Below, in pieces: positions 15,899 through 22,686 of a DNA stretch of 26,490 nucleotides. Position 1 is the first letter of the stretch, and each line of letters starts with the position of its first letter. The stretch is from a virus. The stretch is taken from IMG/VR virus record IMGVR_UViG_3300025732_000232, positions 1 to 26,490 of that record; one strand, written 5' to 3'. The notes beneath the pieces are model-generated. The model searched no databases and was not told the origin of the DNA. It saw nothing but the letters and a program-made list of their open reading frames with translations. The position numbers and the translations under genes were made by a program.

Positions 15899-16517
15899 GC
15901 TTCACTGCCTCCAGAACCGTGTCGGTGACGTTCGCTGTCCCGTAGGCCTCGCCGAGCAAGTCGCACGCTGCATGGAACTCGTCGATGTTGGACTCGTCCA
16001 AAAACAACTGCACCATGCGGACACCGCTCGGCGGGGGGTCCGTGTTTAGCGGCTCTTCTTGTTCTTCTTCCTCGTCAGTCGCTTCATCCTCCGGGTTCAA
16101 CGATTCGTATATGCCAGCAGCGTTTGCAGTAAAGGTGATCAGTTGTTGAAGTGCTTCACTGTCCGTGTTGACAGTGTGAAGCAGTTCTTCGAACACAGCC
16201 GCGTCGCTCTCGGCCATCGCCGCGAGCGGGTCAAGCGTGGCGAGCAACTTGTCGGCCTCTGCCTCGGTCACGTCGAGGATCAGCACAGGCACCTTGGCAT
16301 CGGCGACTGTCTCGGCTCGGAGGTGGCCGTCGATCAGCATGAGGGAGCCGTCGGGCAGTTCGCGGGCAAGGCAGGCGTCGGCCATGCCGACCTCGGCCAA
16401 GACGCCCCGCAAGGCGTCCTGCTGGGCCTTCGGGTGCGTCCGCCAGTTCTTCGGGTTCGGCAACAAATCACTCGCAGGGACGCGTCGCAGTTCGCGTATC
16501 CGGTCACGAATCTTCAT
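15879..16517 (-). CDS. ParB-like (ParB/Srx fold) protein
   Basis: A 212-residue protein with the ParB core: R-V-P-A-S-D-L-L-P-N-P-K-N-W-R at 12-26, then S-L-M-L-I-D-G-H-L-R-A-E at 58-69 (the GHxR-type motif). Residues 141-160 are a very acidic linker, and 165-212 form a second domain with V-Q-L-F-L-D-E-S and N-V-T-D-T-V-L-E-A-V. This two-part layout is common in phage ParB-like proteins linked to DNA methylase genes; here no methylase is fused. Nucleotide-binding or DNA-binding roles are known in the superfamily. It opens the TET-TAGT operon after the palindrome-rich gap. Confidence 0.85.
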   Translation of the reverse strand: MKIRDRIRELRRVPASDLLPNPKNWRTHPKAQQDALRGVLAEVGMADACLARELPDGSLMLIDGHLRAETVADAKVPVLILDVTEAEADKLLATLDPLAAMAESDAAVFEELLHTVNTDSEALQQLITFTANAAGIYESLNPEDEATDEEEEQEEPLNTDPPPSGVRMVQLFLDESNIDEFHAACDLLGEAYGTANVTDTVLEAVKRASASL

Positions 16518-16617
16518 GGGCGGGGTTCCATAGGGTCAGGGGATTAGGGGCCGTAAATCGCGTTTTACGAGGTCGGGAAGGGGGGGGGCCGAAAACCCCC
16601 GGCCACACCCCTGCTGT

Positions 16618-16631
16618 AACCAATATTGGTT
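16618..16631. repeat. Perfect 14-bp palindrome (AACCAATATTGGTT)
   Basis: Both strands read AACCAATATTGGTT. It lies about 100 bases upstream of the ParB-like gene, so it is a candidate operator for the hypermodification operon or a recognition element of a cos site. No second copy was noticed in the window. Confidence 0.6.
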
Positions 16632-16658
16632 TTGCTCGTTGGCCTCGTTTTTGTTCGC

Positions 16659-16672
16659 CCCCCCTAGGGGGG
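16659..16672. repeat. Perfect 14-bp palindrome (C6-TA-G6)
   Basis: Six Cs, TA, and six Gs form a perfect dyad; one further C precedes it. Such a sequence is rare by chance and sits next to the HNH gene. It could be a protein-binding dyad, part of a packaging site, or a strong hairpin in RNA. Confidence 0.6.
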
Positions 16673-16726
16673 TGGCCCTATGTATAAGGCTCCCTGAGTC
16701 TGCCAGGGGTGTCAAAAGTTCGACGT

Positions 16727-17032
16727 TCATCCGTGCACGAGCGTCTTCCGGCTGTGGCAGGAGTGGCACAGGCACTGCCCGTTGTCGACCTCGTACCGCA
16801 GGTCGGGCCGCTGCGCGACCGGGATGATGTGATCAGCGTGGGCCTCTCGCTTCGCCCCGCAGACCCGGCCGCAGGCTCGGCAGGTGTAGCCATCGCGGAC
16901 CAGCACCGCGAGTCGCCATGCCTTGTGCCGGTTGTCGCAGTAGCCGCGAGCCGCCGCGTTAGGCCGCTGCTCACGCCGCCTGATCTTGGTGGTGCCGCGA
17001 GGCAGCCGGAACATCTCGACTCGCTGTGGCAT
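16727..17032 (-). CDS. HNH endonuclease
   Basis: A 101-residue protein with the zinc-bound HNH fold: C51-x-x-C54, then A-H-A-D-H-I-I-P-V (D67, H68), N84 in D-N-G-Q-C, and C89-x-x-C92-H93. Phage HNH proteins of this size act with terminase in genome cutting and are normally next to the small terminase. Here they are separated by the hypermodification genes. The ATG at 17032 follows the previous TGA by one base; a second ATG six codons later is possible. A longer upstream reading is a shadow of the preceding gene. Confidence 0.9.
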   Translation of the reverse strand: MPQRVEMFRLPRGTTKIRRREQRPNAAARGYCDNRHKAWRLAVLVRDGYTCRACGRVCGAKREAHADHIIPVAQRPDLRYEVDNGQCLCHSCHSRKTLVHG

Positions 17033-17033
17033 C

Positions 17034-17390
17034 TCAACTCTTGAGCGTGATGGTCGCCGCGACCCCGGTGCCTGCGGTGTTGCCCACCAGCACTTCGAGG
17101 TATGGCACGCCGAACACCGCGTCGGGCAGGGCGTACATCGTGCCGACCGAGGTGGAGGGGGCCAGCGTGATGTCAGCCACCGAGCCGTCAGGGTTGTAGA
17201 GCCTGCGGAACGTCCCGCCGTCGCTCGACGATCCCCACATCTGGAGCGTAGTCGCGGCGGTGGCAATCGTGCCGATTTCAACCACGCCGCCCGCGAAGTC
17301 TTCAAGGTACAGCGTGGTCGCCGACGCCGTGCTCGTGGTCAGCGTGATCGGAACCTGCCGCGACCGGCGACGCATCTTGATTTCGGACAT
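17034..17390 (-). CDS. Unknown small structural-type protein (118 aa)
   Basis: A Thr/Ser/Gly/Val-rich protein with predicted strands throughout and a basic N-terminus (K-M-R-R-R-S-R). It has a Q-M-W-G-S-S-S-D-G-G-T-F-R-R-L segment near residues 49-63 and a V-P-Y-L-E-V-L-V strand near 94-101. No family is recognised. Composition resembles phage decoration, tail or adhesin subunits. The ATG has an AGGAG site eight bases upstream. Position between the lectin-like protein and HNH gives no firm function. Confidence 0.65.
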   Translation of the reverse strand: MSEIKMRRRSRQVPITLTTSTASATTLYLEDFAGGVVEIGTIATAATTLQMWGSSSDGGTFRRLYNPDGSVADITLAPSTSVGTMYALPDAVFGVPYLEVLVGNTAGTGVAATITLKS

Positions 17391-17443
17391 GGCTCATCTC
17401 CTCGTGGTGGCACGGGTCAAGCCCGCAACGTGGCCTCTATCGT

Positions 17444-17764
17444 CTACCCTACCTGCGGACCGGCGGGGTCTTGCAGTAGCGGCAGCACCTCGCTCATCGG
17501 CATCACCTCCACCTGCGCCATCATCTCGGGCGTGATGTAGGCGAACGCGCCCGCAAGAATCCCGCCCTCGCCGACCTCGCTGAGTACGTCGCCGCACAGC
17601 ATCCAGCGGCCGTCGGTGAGTTGCCTTCCGGCCGGAACGTGTCGCGGATCGCCATGCTCTTCTTGCACTCCGTAGAGCGTCACGGCGACTTCGTAGTGGT
17701 AGACGAGCGCGAGATCGCGGCAGTCGGCGTGAGGCATCGGCAGTGTGAGGTCGGAAAGGAGCAT
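17444..17764 (-). CDS. Unknown protein (106 aa)
   Basis: A mildly acidic protein without recognised motifs. It has an L-A-L-V-Y-H-Y-E-V-A-V-T-L-Y strand pair near residues 18-31, a G-R-W-M-L-C-G-D segment near 52-59, and a methionine-rich tail (P-E-M-M-A-Q-V-E-V-M-P-M). The ATG shares a base with the previous stop (TAATG), so it is probably translated together with the lectin-like gene and may be a partner or chaperone of it. That role is inference only. Confidence 0.6.
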   Translation of the reverse strand: MLLSDLTLPMPHADCRDLALVYHYEVAVTLYGVQEEHGDPRHVPAGRQLTDGRWMLCGDVLSEVGEGGILAGAFAYITPEMMAQVEVMPMSEVLPLLQDPAGPQVG

Positions 17765-18615
17765 TAGACGCTCCTTCCCAGAGCAGTCTGGAACGCCTGC
17801 ATAGCGGTGTTGTAGGCAATAGCCTGCTGGTCACTGAGGCCAAGGCCGATGGAGTAGCCGCGAATCGCGTGCTCCCATGGACTGCCAGCAGCCGTCCCCG
17901 TCGCATTCCGCGTGAAAACCATGTACGGGTGCGAACACGCGCCAGGCGTGGTGGCGTTTGTTGAGCCGGTTGCGATTTTTGTGCCGTTCTGAAAAAGAAA
18001 CAGTCCTGATGTAGACGTTCTGGTTGCCAGCAAAAACGAGGCACTTGTCGATATGGCGGCCTCGTTGATGATGGCGGAAACACCGCCAAGCAAAACGCTA
18101 ACGCTTGGCGTGGTGGATGCTGGATACCGCATCTGCATCTGATAAAGGTCGTCGGCATCTCGCGTGCCGATAAACTCGCGAGTCGTCGTCCACGTTCCGG
18201 CTCCCTTGAATACCGCCAGATGCACCGTCGATGGCACGCCCATGTTGTCAGGGGACAGCCCTGTGTTGAGAAACTTCAAAACACCGTCGCCGTCTAGACC
18301 ATTGTTCTCCACGTAGTCCGCAGTGACGAACGGCCCCACGTTGGTGTCGGTGGTGTTGCCGTACTGCGCGCCGCTCAGCGACGGGCCTGTGAAAAGCGGA
18401 ACAAGCGCGGCGTTGAGGCCGGTGCCGCAGAACAGGTTGAGTCGATAGAATCGGTCGCGGATACCCGCTGATGCAATGCTCTTACAGAACTTATCCACGG
18501 CAGAAAGCGTTGTCCCGGTGACGCTGCCGCCGTTGGTAACGACACGGGATGCCCACGACGCCGCCTCTGGGTGCAGCGTCTGCCGTGGCCGCAACAGTCG
18601 TGGCGACATGCTCAT
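17764..18615 (-). CDS. Putative lectin-like adhesin / tail-fibre-type protein
   Basis: A 283-residue protein from the ATG at 18615 (AAGG site upstream). It has a D-R-F-Y-R-L-N-L-F-C-G-T-G-L-N block (about 53-67), beta-rich segments with L-F-L-F-Q-N-G-T-K-I, and a C-terminal G-Y-S-I-G-L-G-L-S-D-Q-Q-A-I-A-Y-N helix region. This pattern resembles concanavalin-A-like domains of phage surface proteins, which bind host sugars. No signal peptide is seen. It lies between the membrane or lysis genes and the packaging genes. GC is lower than in neighbours. A receptor-binding role is plausible but not proven. Confidence 0.62.
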   Translation of the reverse strand: MSMSPRLLRPRQTLHPEAASWASRVVTNGGSVTGTTLSAVDKFCKSIASAGIRDRFYRLNLFCGTGLNAALVPLFTGPSLSGAQYGNTTDTNVGPFVTADYVENNGLDGDGVLKFLNTGLSPDNMGVPSTVHLAVFKGAGTWTTTREFIGTRDADDLYQMQMRYPASTTPSVSVLLGGVSAIINEAAISTSASFLLATRTSTSGLFLFQNGTKIATGSTNATTPGACSHPYMVFTRNATGTAAGSPWEHAIRGYSIGLGLSDQQAIAYNTAMQAFQTALGRSV

Positions 18616-18911
18616 CGTTTTGCCGCCTTCACGTCGATGGCGTAGGCCTTGCGTCCGTCGTCGCAGACTCCAGGCCCGGCGGGGTTGCGGTTGGCGCACT
18701 GCTTGCACTTGGCGGCATGGGCGTCGAACGCGGGCGTCCTGATCGCTGCCACGCTTTCCACGCCGTCACGAGCACGGCTCTCACCCACCACGGCTGCCCG
18801 TGCAGCAGCAACCGCAGCGGCAGCGCGAGCGGGTTCGGTGGCAAGTCGGTCGGTGTCAGCAGAAAGCCACACCAAGAGTGACACGACCCATCGCCAGAAC
18901 AGCACCATCAT
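18612..18911 (-). CDS. Small membrane-anchored protein with Cys cluster (99 aa)
   Basis: The N-terminus (M-V-L-F-W-R-W-V-V-S-L-L-V-W-L) is a hydrophobic anchor or signal, followed by an Ala-rich helix (about 28-42). The C-terminal third has a C-K-Q-C pair (residues 69-72) and a third Cys at 83 in G-V-C-D-D-G-R-K. The start overlaps the upstream stop as ATGA. It may be a spanin-like or holin-associated protein given its neighbours, but I know no matching family. Confidence 0.6.
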   Translation of the reverse strand: MMVLFWRWVVSLLVWLSADTDRLATEPARAAAAVAAARAAVVGESRARDGVESVAAIRTPAFDAHAAKCKQCANRNPAGPGVCDDGRKAYAIDVKAAKR

Positions 18912-19159
18912 GGCTTCACCTCTTCGAGCTTCCGCCAGACGAACATGCAGAGCATCGCCCCGGCGACGCTCAGAACAAGACCGGCTGGGGCGTAGTGGCT
19001 GCCCGTAATGATTGAGCCAGCCAAGCCTCCGCACACCGAGCCGGTGACTCCGATGCCGATCGTCTGGAGTCGCGAGTGCGGCTTGACCGGGGGCCACAGC
19101 CACTCGGCCACGCTGCCAGCGATGAATCCAAACACCAGCCACGCAATGATCGAGAACAT
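18908..19159 (-). CDS. GlsB/YeaQ/YmgE-like small membrane protein
   Basis: An 83-residue protein with three hydrophobic segments (about 3-18, 36-53, 58-75) separated by Gly-rich turns and a W-L-W-P-P-V-K-P loop. The I-I-A-W-L-V-F-G-F-I-A-G start is typical of the GlsB/YeaQ/YmgE (transglycosylase-associated) family. The ATG at 19159 is favoured over one 21 bases upstream because it has GGAGG seven bases before it and shares a base with the previous stop. In a phage it may act as a holin or antiholin; this is inference. Confidence 0.75.
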   Translation of the reverse strand: MFSIIAWLVFGFIAGSVAEWLWPPVKPHSRLQTIGIGVTGSVCGGLAGSIITGSHYAPAGLVLSVAGAMLCMFVWRKLEEVKP

Positions 19160-19419
19160 CACCACCCCTCCGAGTGACATACCATCGTCCGCTCGTCACC
19201 GTGACGGGCGGCGTACTGCTGCTCGGGTGGCAGCGGCTGCGGCTCGGCGAACACCGTGACCCAGAGGCCGATCTTCGCAAGGCGGGCCAGGAACTTGAGC
19301 ACCGGACGCTGCGGCTTCGGATGGAACGGATTCACGGGGTCAAACCCCGGCACCGTCGAGACGAGGTAGCCCGCCACGAGGCAGGCGATGCAGGCGAGCA
19401 CGAGCGAACGCTTAGACAT
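19159..19419 (-). CDS. Small membrane-anchored protein (86 aa)
   Basis: The N-terminal segment (S-L-V-L-A-C-I-A-C-L-V-A-G-Y-L-V) is a membrane anchor or signal, followed by a Pro/His-rich linker (P-F-H-P-K-P), a second hydrophobic stretch around 43-58, and a Pro/Gln-rich tail. No family is recognised. It starts nine bases after the peptidase stop and its stop overlaps the GlsB-like ATG, which suggests co-expression with the envelope genes. Confidence 0.6.
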   Translation of the reverse strand: MSKRSLVLACIACLVAGYLVSTVPGFDPVNPFHPKPQRPVLKFLARLAKIGLWVTVFAEPQPLPPEQQYAARHGDERTMVCHSEGW

Positions 19420-19427
19420 GGCACGAC

Positions 19428-20576
19428 TCACAGAGCGATAGCGTGGGTGATGACAGGAGAGTGGGAGACGGCCTCGGTCGGTGCGGGCTGCAGCCACTCG
19501 GCGTGGTCGAGGTCGCGGTAACGGAAGCCGTCCACGCTGCCGATGACGAATGAATCGCCTTGAGCCAGGATCGCCTCGGCGTCCTGCCGCGTGATCCAGA
19601 ATGAGCCGTCCGGCTGATCGGCAGGGTGCTTGCCACCGCCGACATACGAGCCCCACGAGTTCATCAGGAGGATGCCGTCGCGGGGATTCCGCATCGGGTG
19701 GGCCGATCCAGGGCCATTGTTCGCGGCATACTTCACTGAAATCGCCACCAAGCAGTGATTCCAGGTGGAGTTTCGTCGACAGAACCCATCCGCATCCCGG
19801 TCGCCGCTGGCAAACCCGATGTTGGAGCACACGGGCACGCACATGCCCGACTCCAGGGCCGACGTAATCGAGGCCCAATCCTCACAGAGAGCCACCGCCC
19901 TCGCGGTGTGCTGGTGAGCCTCGCGGGCCAACGCGGGCGGCACGCCATACGCCCCCCAGTTCTTGGAGCGGTCGATGGAGTAGGCAGTCAGATCGACGTC
20001 GCCGTACTTCTCGCGATAGAGGATCCCGCCGACCGTCGGATCCTTGCACCGGCCGGAAACCCAGCGGGCCGCAGCACCGCCGTAGGAGCCGTCCGACCAT
20101 CCGGCATTGGAGATCGGGGGCATCCTGCCGGCCGTCCGCGAGCCGCCGTAGACCGGCTCGGTCGCCACCACCAGCGGACACTCGGCCAGCCCGCCCGTGA
20201 CATGATCGACGCATTGCCCAACATACGAACCCATTGCCCAGCCAAACGACACGCACGACCCATGCGGGCCTTGATTCCATGGCCCGAACGGCCTGCCGTA
20301 TTTCTGCCGATGGCAGCGGTCGGCAAACCGATAGAGGTAGGCATCGACGCCCTTCGCCCCGGCGATCACCTCGGCGCCCGCCTGCCGAAACAACGGCTGG
20401 TCGAGTTCACGCAAAAACTCTTTGGTCCCGGCGGGGTCAGGCAGATAGCCGAAGTTCGTCTCGACGCGATCGGCCAGCCGCGACACGTACCGGCTCACCA
20501 CGGTGCCGAGGACGGCGGCGAAGATCACGAACGAAATCGCCGACCAGTTCCAGTTCGTCTCACTTCGCTGCGTCAC
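19428..20576 (-). CDS. Membrane-anchored papain-like cysteine peptidase
   Basis: A 382-residue protein with one N-terminal membrane segment (about 11-28) and a papain-fold catalytic set in the expected order: Gln102 and Cys108 in W-N-Q-G-P-H-G-S-C-V-S-F, His274 in W-N-H-C-L-V-A-I, and Asn306 in M-N-S-W-G-S-Y. Multiple extra Cys suggest disulfides. The GTG at 20576 has GGGAGGG six bases upstream. Papain-fold enzymes (C1 proteases) cut proteins or peptide bonds; C1-like enzymes are uncommon in phages. Lying next to small membrane proteins, it may degrade the envelope or cut host protein surface layers. Catalytic residues are seen; the target is unknown. Confidence 0.8.
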   Translation of the reverse strand: MTQRSETNWNWSAISFVIFAAVLGTVVSRYVSRLADRVETNFGYLPDPAGTKEFLRELDQPLFRQAGAEVIAGAKGVDAYLYRFADRCHRQKYGRPFGPWNQGPHGSCVSFGWAMGSYVGQCVDHVTGGLAECPLVVATEPVYGGSRTAGRMPPISNAGWSDGSYGGAAARWVSGRCKDPTVGGILYREKYGDVDLTAYSIDRSKNWGAYGVPPALAREAHQHTARAVALCEDWASITSALESGMCVPVCSNIGFASGDRDADGFCRRNSTWNHCLVAISVKYAANNGPGSAHPMRNPRDGILLMNSWGSYVGGGKHPADQPDGSFWITRQDAEAILAQGDSFVIGSVDGFRYRDLDHAEWLQPAPTEAVSHSPVITHAIAL

Positions 20577-21111
20577 TTGCGGCCCTCCCGATGTCGCGGT
20601 AGGCCGTGACCCATGCCGCTCGCGATTCGGCCGTCAGCGGCCCGCCGTCGGTGCCTACGTTCTTGTCGAGGTACTCCGCGATCAGGTCGCGGGCTTGCGG
20701 CTGGCGGTCGCCGATCGAGATGCCCCGGCAGCGCAGAACCCGAGCCGCCTTGCGGAGTTCGTCCACGGCCACGCCGCTCTTGAGATACCGCTCGGCCTCG
20801 GGCTGCGAGCCGTCGAACTCGATCTCGTCGGCCAGTTCGGTGCACAGGGCACCGACGAGGCTGGCGTCCTCCGAGGCCGAGGGGCCGAGGAACGTGCCGC
20901 GAAGCACGAGCGGCCCGGCATCAGGCTCCGGTGTTGGCTCGTCCTGCCTGCCGCCTCGCGGCATCAGCAGCACCGCCGCCAGCACGAGGCCGATGGCGAT
21001 CAGTTTCTTCGGCTCAAGCCGCTTGAGCCATTCGATGGCGGGCCGGAACTTGGACAGGTCGCCGCCGTAAAACAACGCCACGGCGGCGGCCACGAGCAAT
21101 ATCGACAGCAT
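20560..21111 (-). CDS. Membrane protein, unknown function (183 aa)
   Basis: Two hydrophobic segments (about 2-17 and 37-50) separated by a basic-rich loop are followed by a soluble, helical, acidic domain (about 60-183) containing C-T-E-L-A-D-E-I-E-F and V-L-R-C-R-G-I-S-I-G-D. No family is recognised. It precedes and overlaps the papain-like gene by 17 bases, so the pair is probably co-translated. The ATG at 21111 is better placed (GGAG, seven bases) than the GTG one codon earlier. Could be a lysis or envelope partner of the peptidase. Confidence 0.65.
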   Translation of the reverse strand: MLSILLVAAAVALFYGGDLSKFRPAIEWLKRLEPKKLIAIGLVLAAVLLMPRGGRQDEPTPEPDAGPLVLRGTFLGPSASEDASLVGALCTELADEIEFDGSQPEAERYLKSGVAVDELRKAARVLRCRGISIGDRQPQARDLIAEYLDKNVGTDGGPLTAESRAAWVTAYRDIGRAASDAAK

Positions 21112-21129
21112 CACGGCACTCCTGGGAAT

Positions 21130-21366
21130 CTACTCGTTTTTCGCATCTGGACTGCCGCCCCTTGCAGACCCGTTGATCCGGTCGTTGAGGTGGTCGTAGA
21201 GCCTCGCGTACAGGTCAACCGTCTCGCTCGTCGCCTCGGATCGCCCCAGCCGGGTGCCGTACGCGAAGTGGTCGTAATCGAGAACCGCGCCGGTGCCGTC
21301 GCACCGGAAGACGCTGACGTACTTCCGACTGCACTCGATCACGATCTTGCCCTCGACGGGGTTCAC
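21130..21366 (-). CDS. Unknown small protein (78 aa)
   Basis: A 78-residue protein that starts at GTG 21366, overlapping the previous stop as GTGA. It has a strand-like start (K-I-V-I-E-C-S-R-K-Y-V-S-V-F-R), a central V-L-D-Y-D-H-F-A-Y-G-T segment, and a helix (S-E-T-V-D-L-Y-A-R-L-Y-D-H-L) near residues 47-60. No family recognised. The start is chosen from the overlap; a much longer upstream reading is a shadow of the preceding gene. Confidence 0.6.
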   Translation of the reverse strand: MNPVEGKIVIECSRKYVSVFRCDGTGAVLDYDHFAYGTRLGRSEATSETVDLYARLYDHLNDRINGSARGGSPDAKNE

Positions 21367-21764
21367 CACAGCGTCTCTCGCGGCAGGCTGTCGATGATCT
21401 CCTGCAAGTCCTCGGTCAGCGGGACCGGCTCCATCACGAACGCGGTCGGCTTCTGCACTTGCCGATGGGCACGCACCTCGTCGGTCCACTGACACGTCAC
21501 GCACGTCGCTCGCGCCGCGACCATCGGGGCGAGGTCGAGGCTGGCTTCGCTGGCGGCGATCTCCTCGGGCGTAGGCCGCTCGGAGCGAGGAGGGCGGTAT
21601 CGCAGTCTGCGATCGTTGCGGAGCGGCAGCGGCAGGACGTTCCGCAACCGGACGAGTTGATCCTTCGTGATCGTCCAGTACGAGCAGATGGCCGCGTATG
21701 ACGAGTGGCTTGACCACTGCACACGAAGGGTCGCCAGCTCGATGCGTGACGTGTCACCCGCCAT
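21363..21764 (-). CDS. Unknown protein (133 aa), downstream of glycosyltransferase
   Basis: A 133-residue protein with an N-terminal I-E-L-A-T-L-R-V-Q-W strand, then a basic region (R-N-D-R-R-L-R-Y-R-P-P-R-S) near 49-61 and an acidic C-terminal half. A single C-V-T-C pair (88-91) is too little to call a zinc site. No family recognised. The ATG shares a base with the glycosyltransferase stop (TGATG). Function unknown. Confidence 0.6.
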   Translation of the reverse strand: MAGDTSRIELATLRVQWSSHSSYAAICSYWTITKDQLVRLRNVLPLPLRNDRRLRYRPPRSERPTPEEIAASEASLDLAPMVAARATCVTCQWTDEVRAHRQVQKPTAFVMEPVPLTEDLQEIIDSLPRETLW

Positions 21765-22660
21765 CAGGAATCAGGAATCCAGAAGGAGACGCACCGCATC
21801 GACGGGTTCAACGCCATGCGGGTGCGACCAGGGCCGCCGTAGTAGTCGCCGGGATCGTGCAGGGCTTTCTCCGCGATGCTGCGATGGAACGTGACGTGCT
21901 CGCAGTCGCTGCCGTCGTACGAGCCGCTCAGGTACGAGCCGCCGTCGTAGATCGCCAACTGACCGAACGCGGACCGGAACTCGACCGGCGGGCTGCCGAC
22001 CGCCGGATGCCAAAGATGAAACCAGTTTTGATCCCGCCGCTGCCAACCATTGAGCCTCGCGGCGAAGGCGTCGTAATGGAACGCCATCGGCGGCGTGTTC
22101 GGCTGCTCCCACTCGCTCCACGAGTACGAGGCCAGGGCGTAGAGCGAGTCGTCGTGCTGCATCTGTGCCACGCTGTTCGCCACGCCGTCCACGCTCCAGC
22201 CGCCCCACGGGTCCGTGTCGAACACAATCACGTAGTCCACCGGGTCGCTGTTGCGGACGAACTGCTGGCACGCCGCCCGGTACTGGGCCAGGGCGTGGGT
22301 CCGCACCGGAGCCGTGGTGTAGTTGAGGTGCGGCCTGCCGTTGATGTTGAGGCTGACGTGCCGCTGCTGCCCGTCGCTCCAGGCGGCGAGGACCGCCTTC
22401 GTGTCGTCGGCCGAGTCGTTCTCGTAGACGAAGCACGACGCCTCGCGGAACATCGCCCCCGTCTCCTCCACGAGCGCGAGCGTGCGGGGCAGCCAAGGCA
22501 TCGCGTTGCGGCAGATGGCCACCATCGCCACGGTCTTGTCGCGGGCGATCTCGCGGCCGTGCTGCACCGCCGCCGCGTAGTCCTCCGCGAACTCCGCGTC
22601 GGGCGGCAGGAGCACGTCGGGATGATGCCGCTCGATGTCGTCTAGTGTGACGGTTGCCAT
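21764..22660 (-). CDS. Glycosyltransferase (CAP59/GT69-like)
   Basis: A 298-residue protein with a GT-A type core: V-A-I-C-R-N-A-M-P-W-L-P-R-T near 47-60, V-Y-E-N-D-S-A-D-D-T (78-87), R-T-H-A-L-A-Q-Y-R-A-A (120-130), and the metal-binding D-x-D in V-I-V-F-D-T-D-P-W-G-G-W (D148, D150). The combination of E-N-D-S and F-D-x-D resembles CAP59-type mannosyltransferases. No signal peptide, so cytoplasmic. The ATG lies next to element A of a shared 32-bp sequence. Sugar donor and acceptor are not predictable; the phage's own DNA sugar or a virion glycoprotein are candidates. Confidence 0.8.
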   Translation of the reverse strand: MATVTLDDIERHHPDVLLPPDAEFAEDYAAAVQHGREIARDKTVAMVAICRNAMPWLPRTLALVEETGAMFREASCFVYENDSADDTKAVLAAWSDGQQRHVSLNINGRPHLNYTTAPVRTHALAQYRAACQQFVRNSDPVDYVIVFDTDPWGGWSVDGVANSVAQMQHDDSLYALASYSWSEWEQPNTPPMAFHYDAFAARLNGWQRRDQNWFHLWHPAVGSPPVEFRSAFGQLAIYDGGSYLSGSYDGSDCEHVTFHRSIAEKALHDPGDYYGGPGRTRMALNPSMRCVSFWIPDS

Positions 22661-22686
22661 GCCCGCAGGATGGCGGGCGTGTCAAG
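22655..22686 (-). promoter_or_regulatory. Shared junction element A (TTGACA-containing)
   Basis: A 32-base segment, CTTGACACGCC onward, is 25/32 identical to element B at 25351-25382. It overlaps the stop of the upstream gene and the ATG of the glycosyltransferase. It contains TTGACA, a perfect -35 type hexamer, with G-C-A-T-G-G seventeen bases later, a poor -10. Within it, GCCCGC and GCGGGC form a six-bp hairpin stem. Confidence 0.45.

Larger units (their letters stand above)
16518..16726. other. Non-coding gap: candidate regulatory region or cos site
   Basis: The longest stretch without a gene, between HNH and the ParB-like gene. It holds a G9 tract with a small hairpin (16584-16588 paired with 16596-16600), a perfect palindrome A-A-C-C-A-A-T / A-T-T-G-G-T-T at 16618-16631, and another of six Cs, TA, six Gs at 16659-16672. 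Dyad centres are 41 bases apart. On the minus strand a TTGACA lies at 16710-16715 with TATACA at 16681-16686, but their 23-base spacing is too long for a standard promoter. Confidence 0.55.

Noticed and set aside
16710-16715. TTGACA as a standard promoter for the hypermodification operon
   Set aside because: The only TATA-like match is 23 bases away, too far for a normal -35/-10 pair; kept only as a note.
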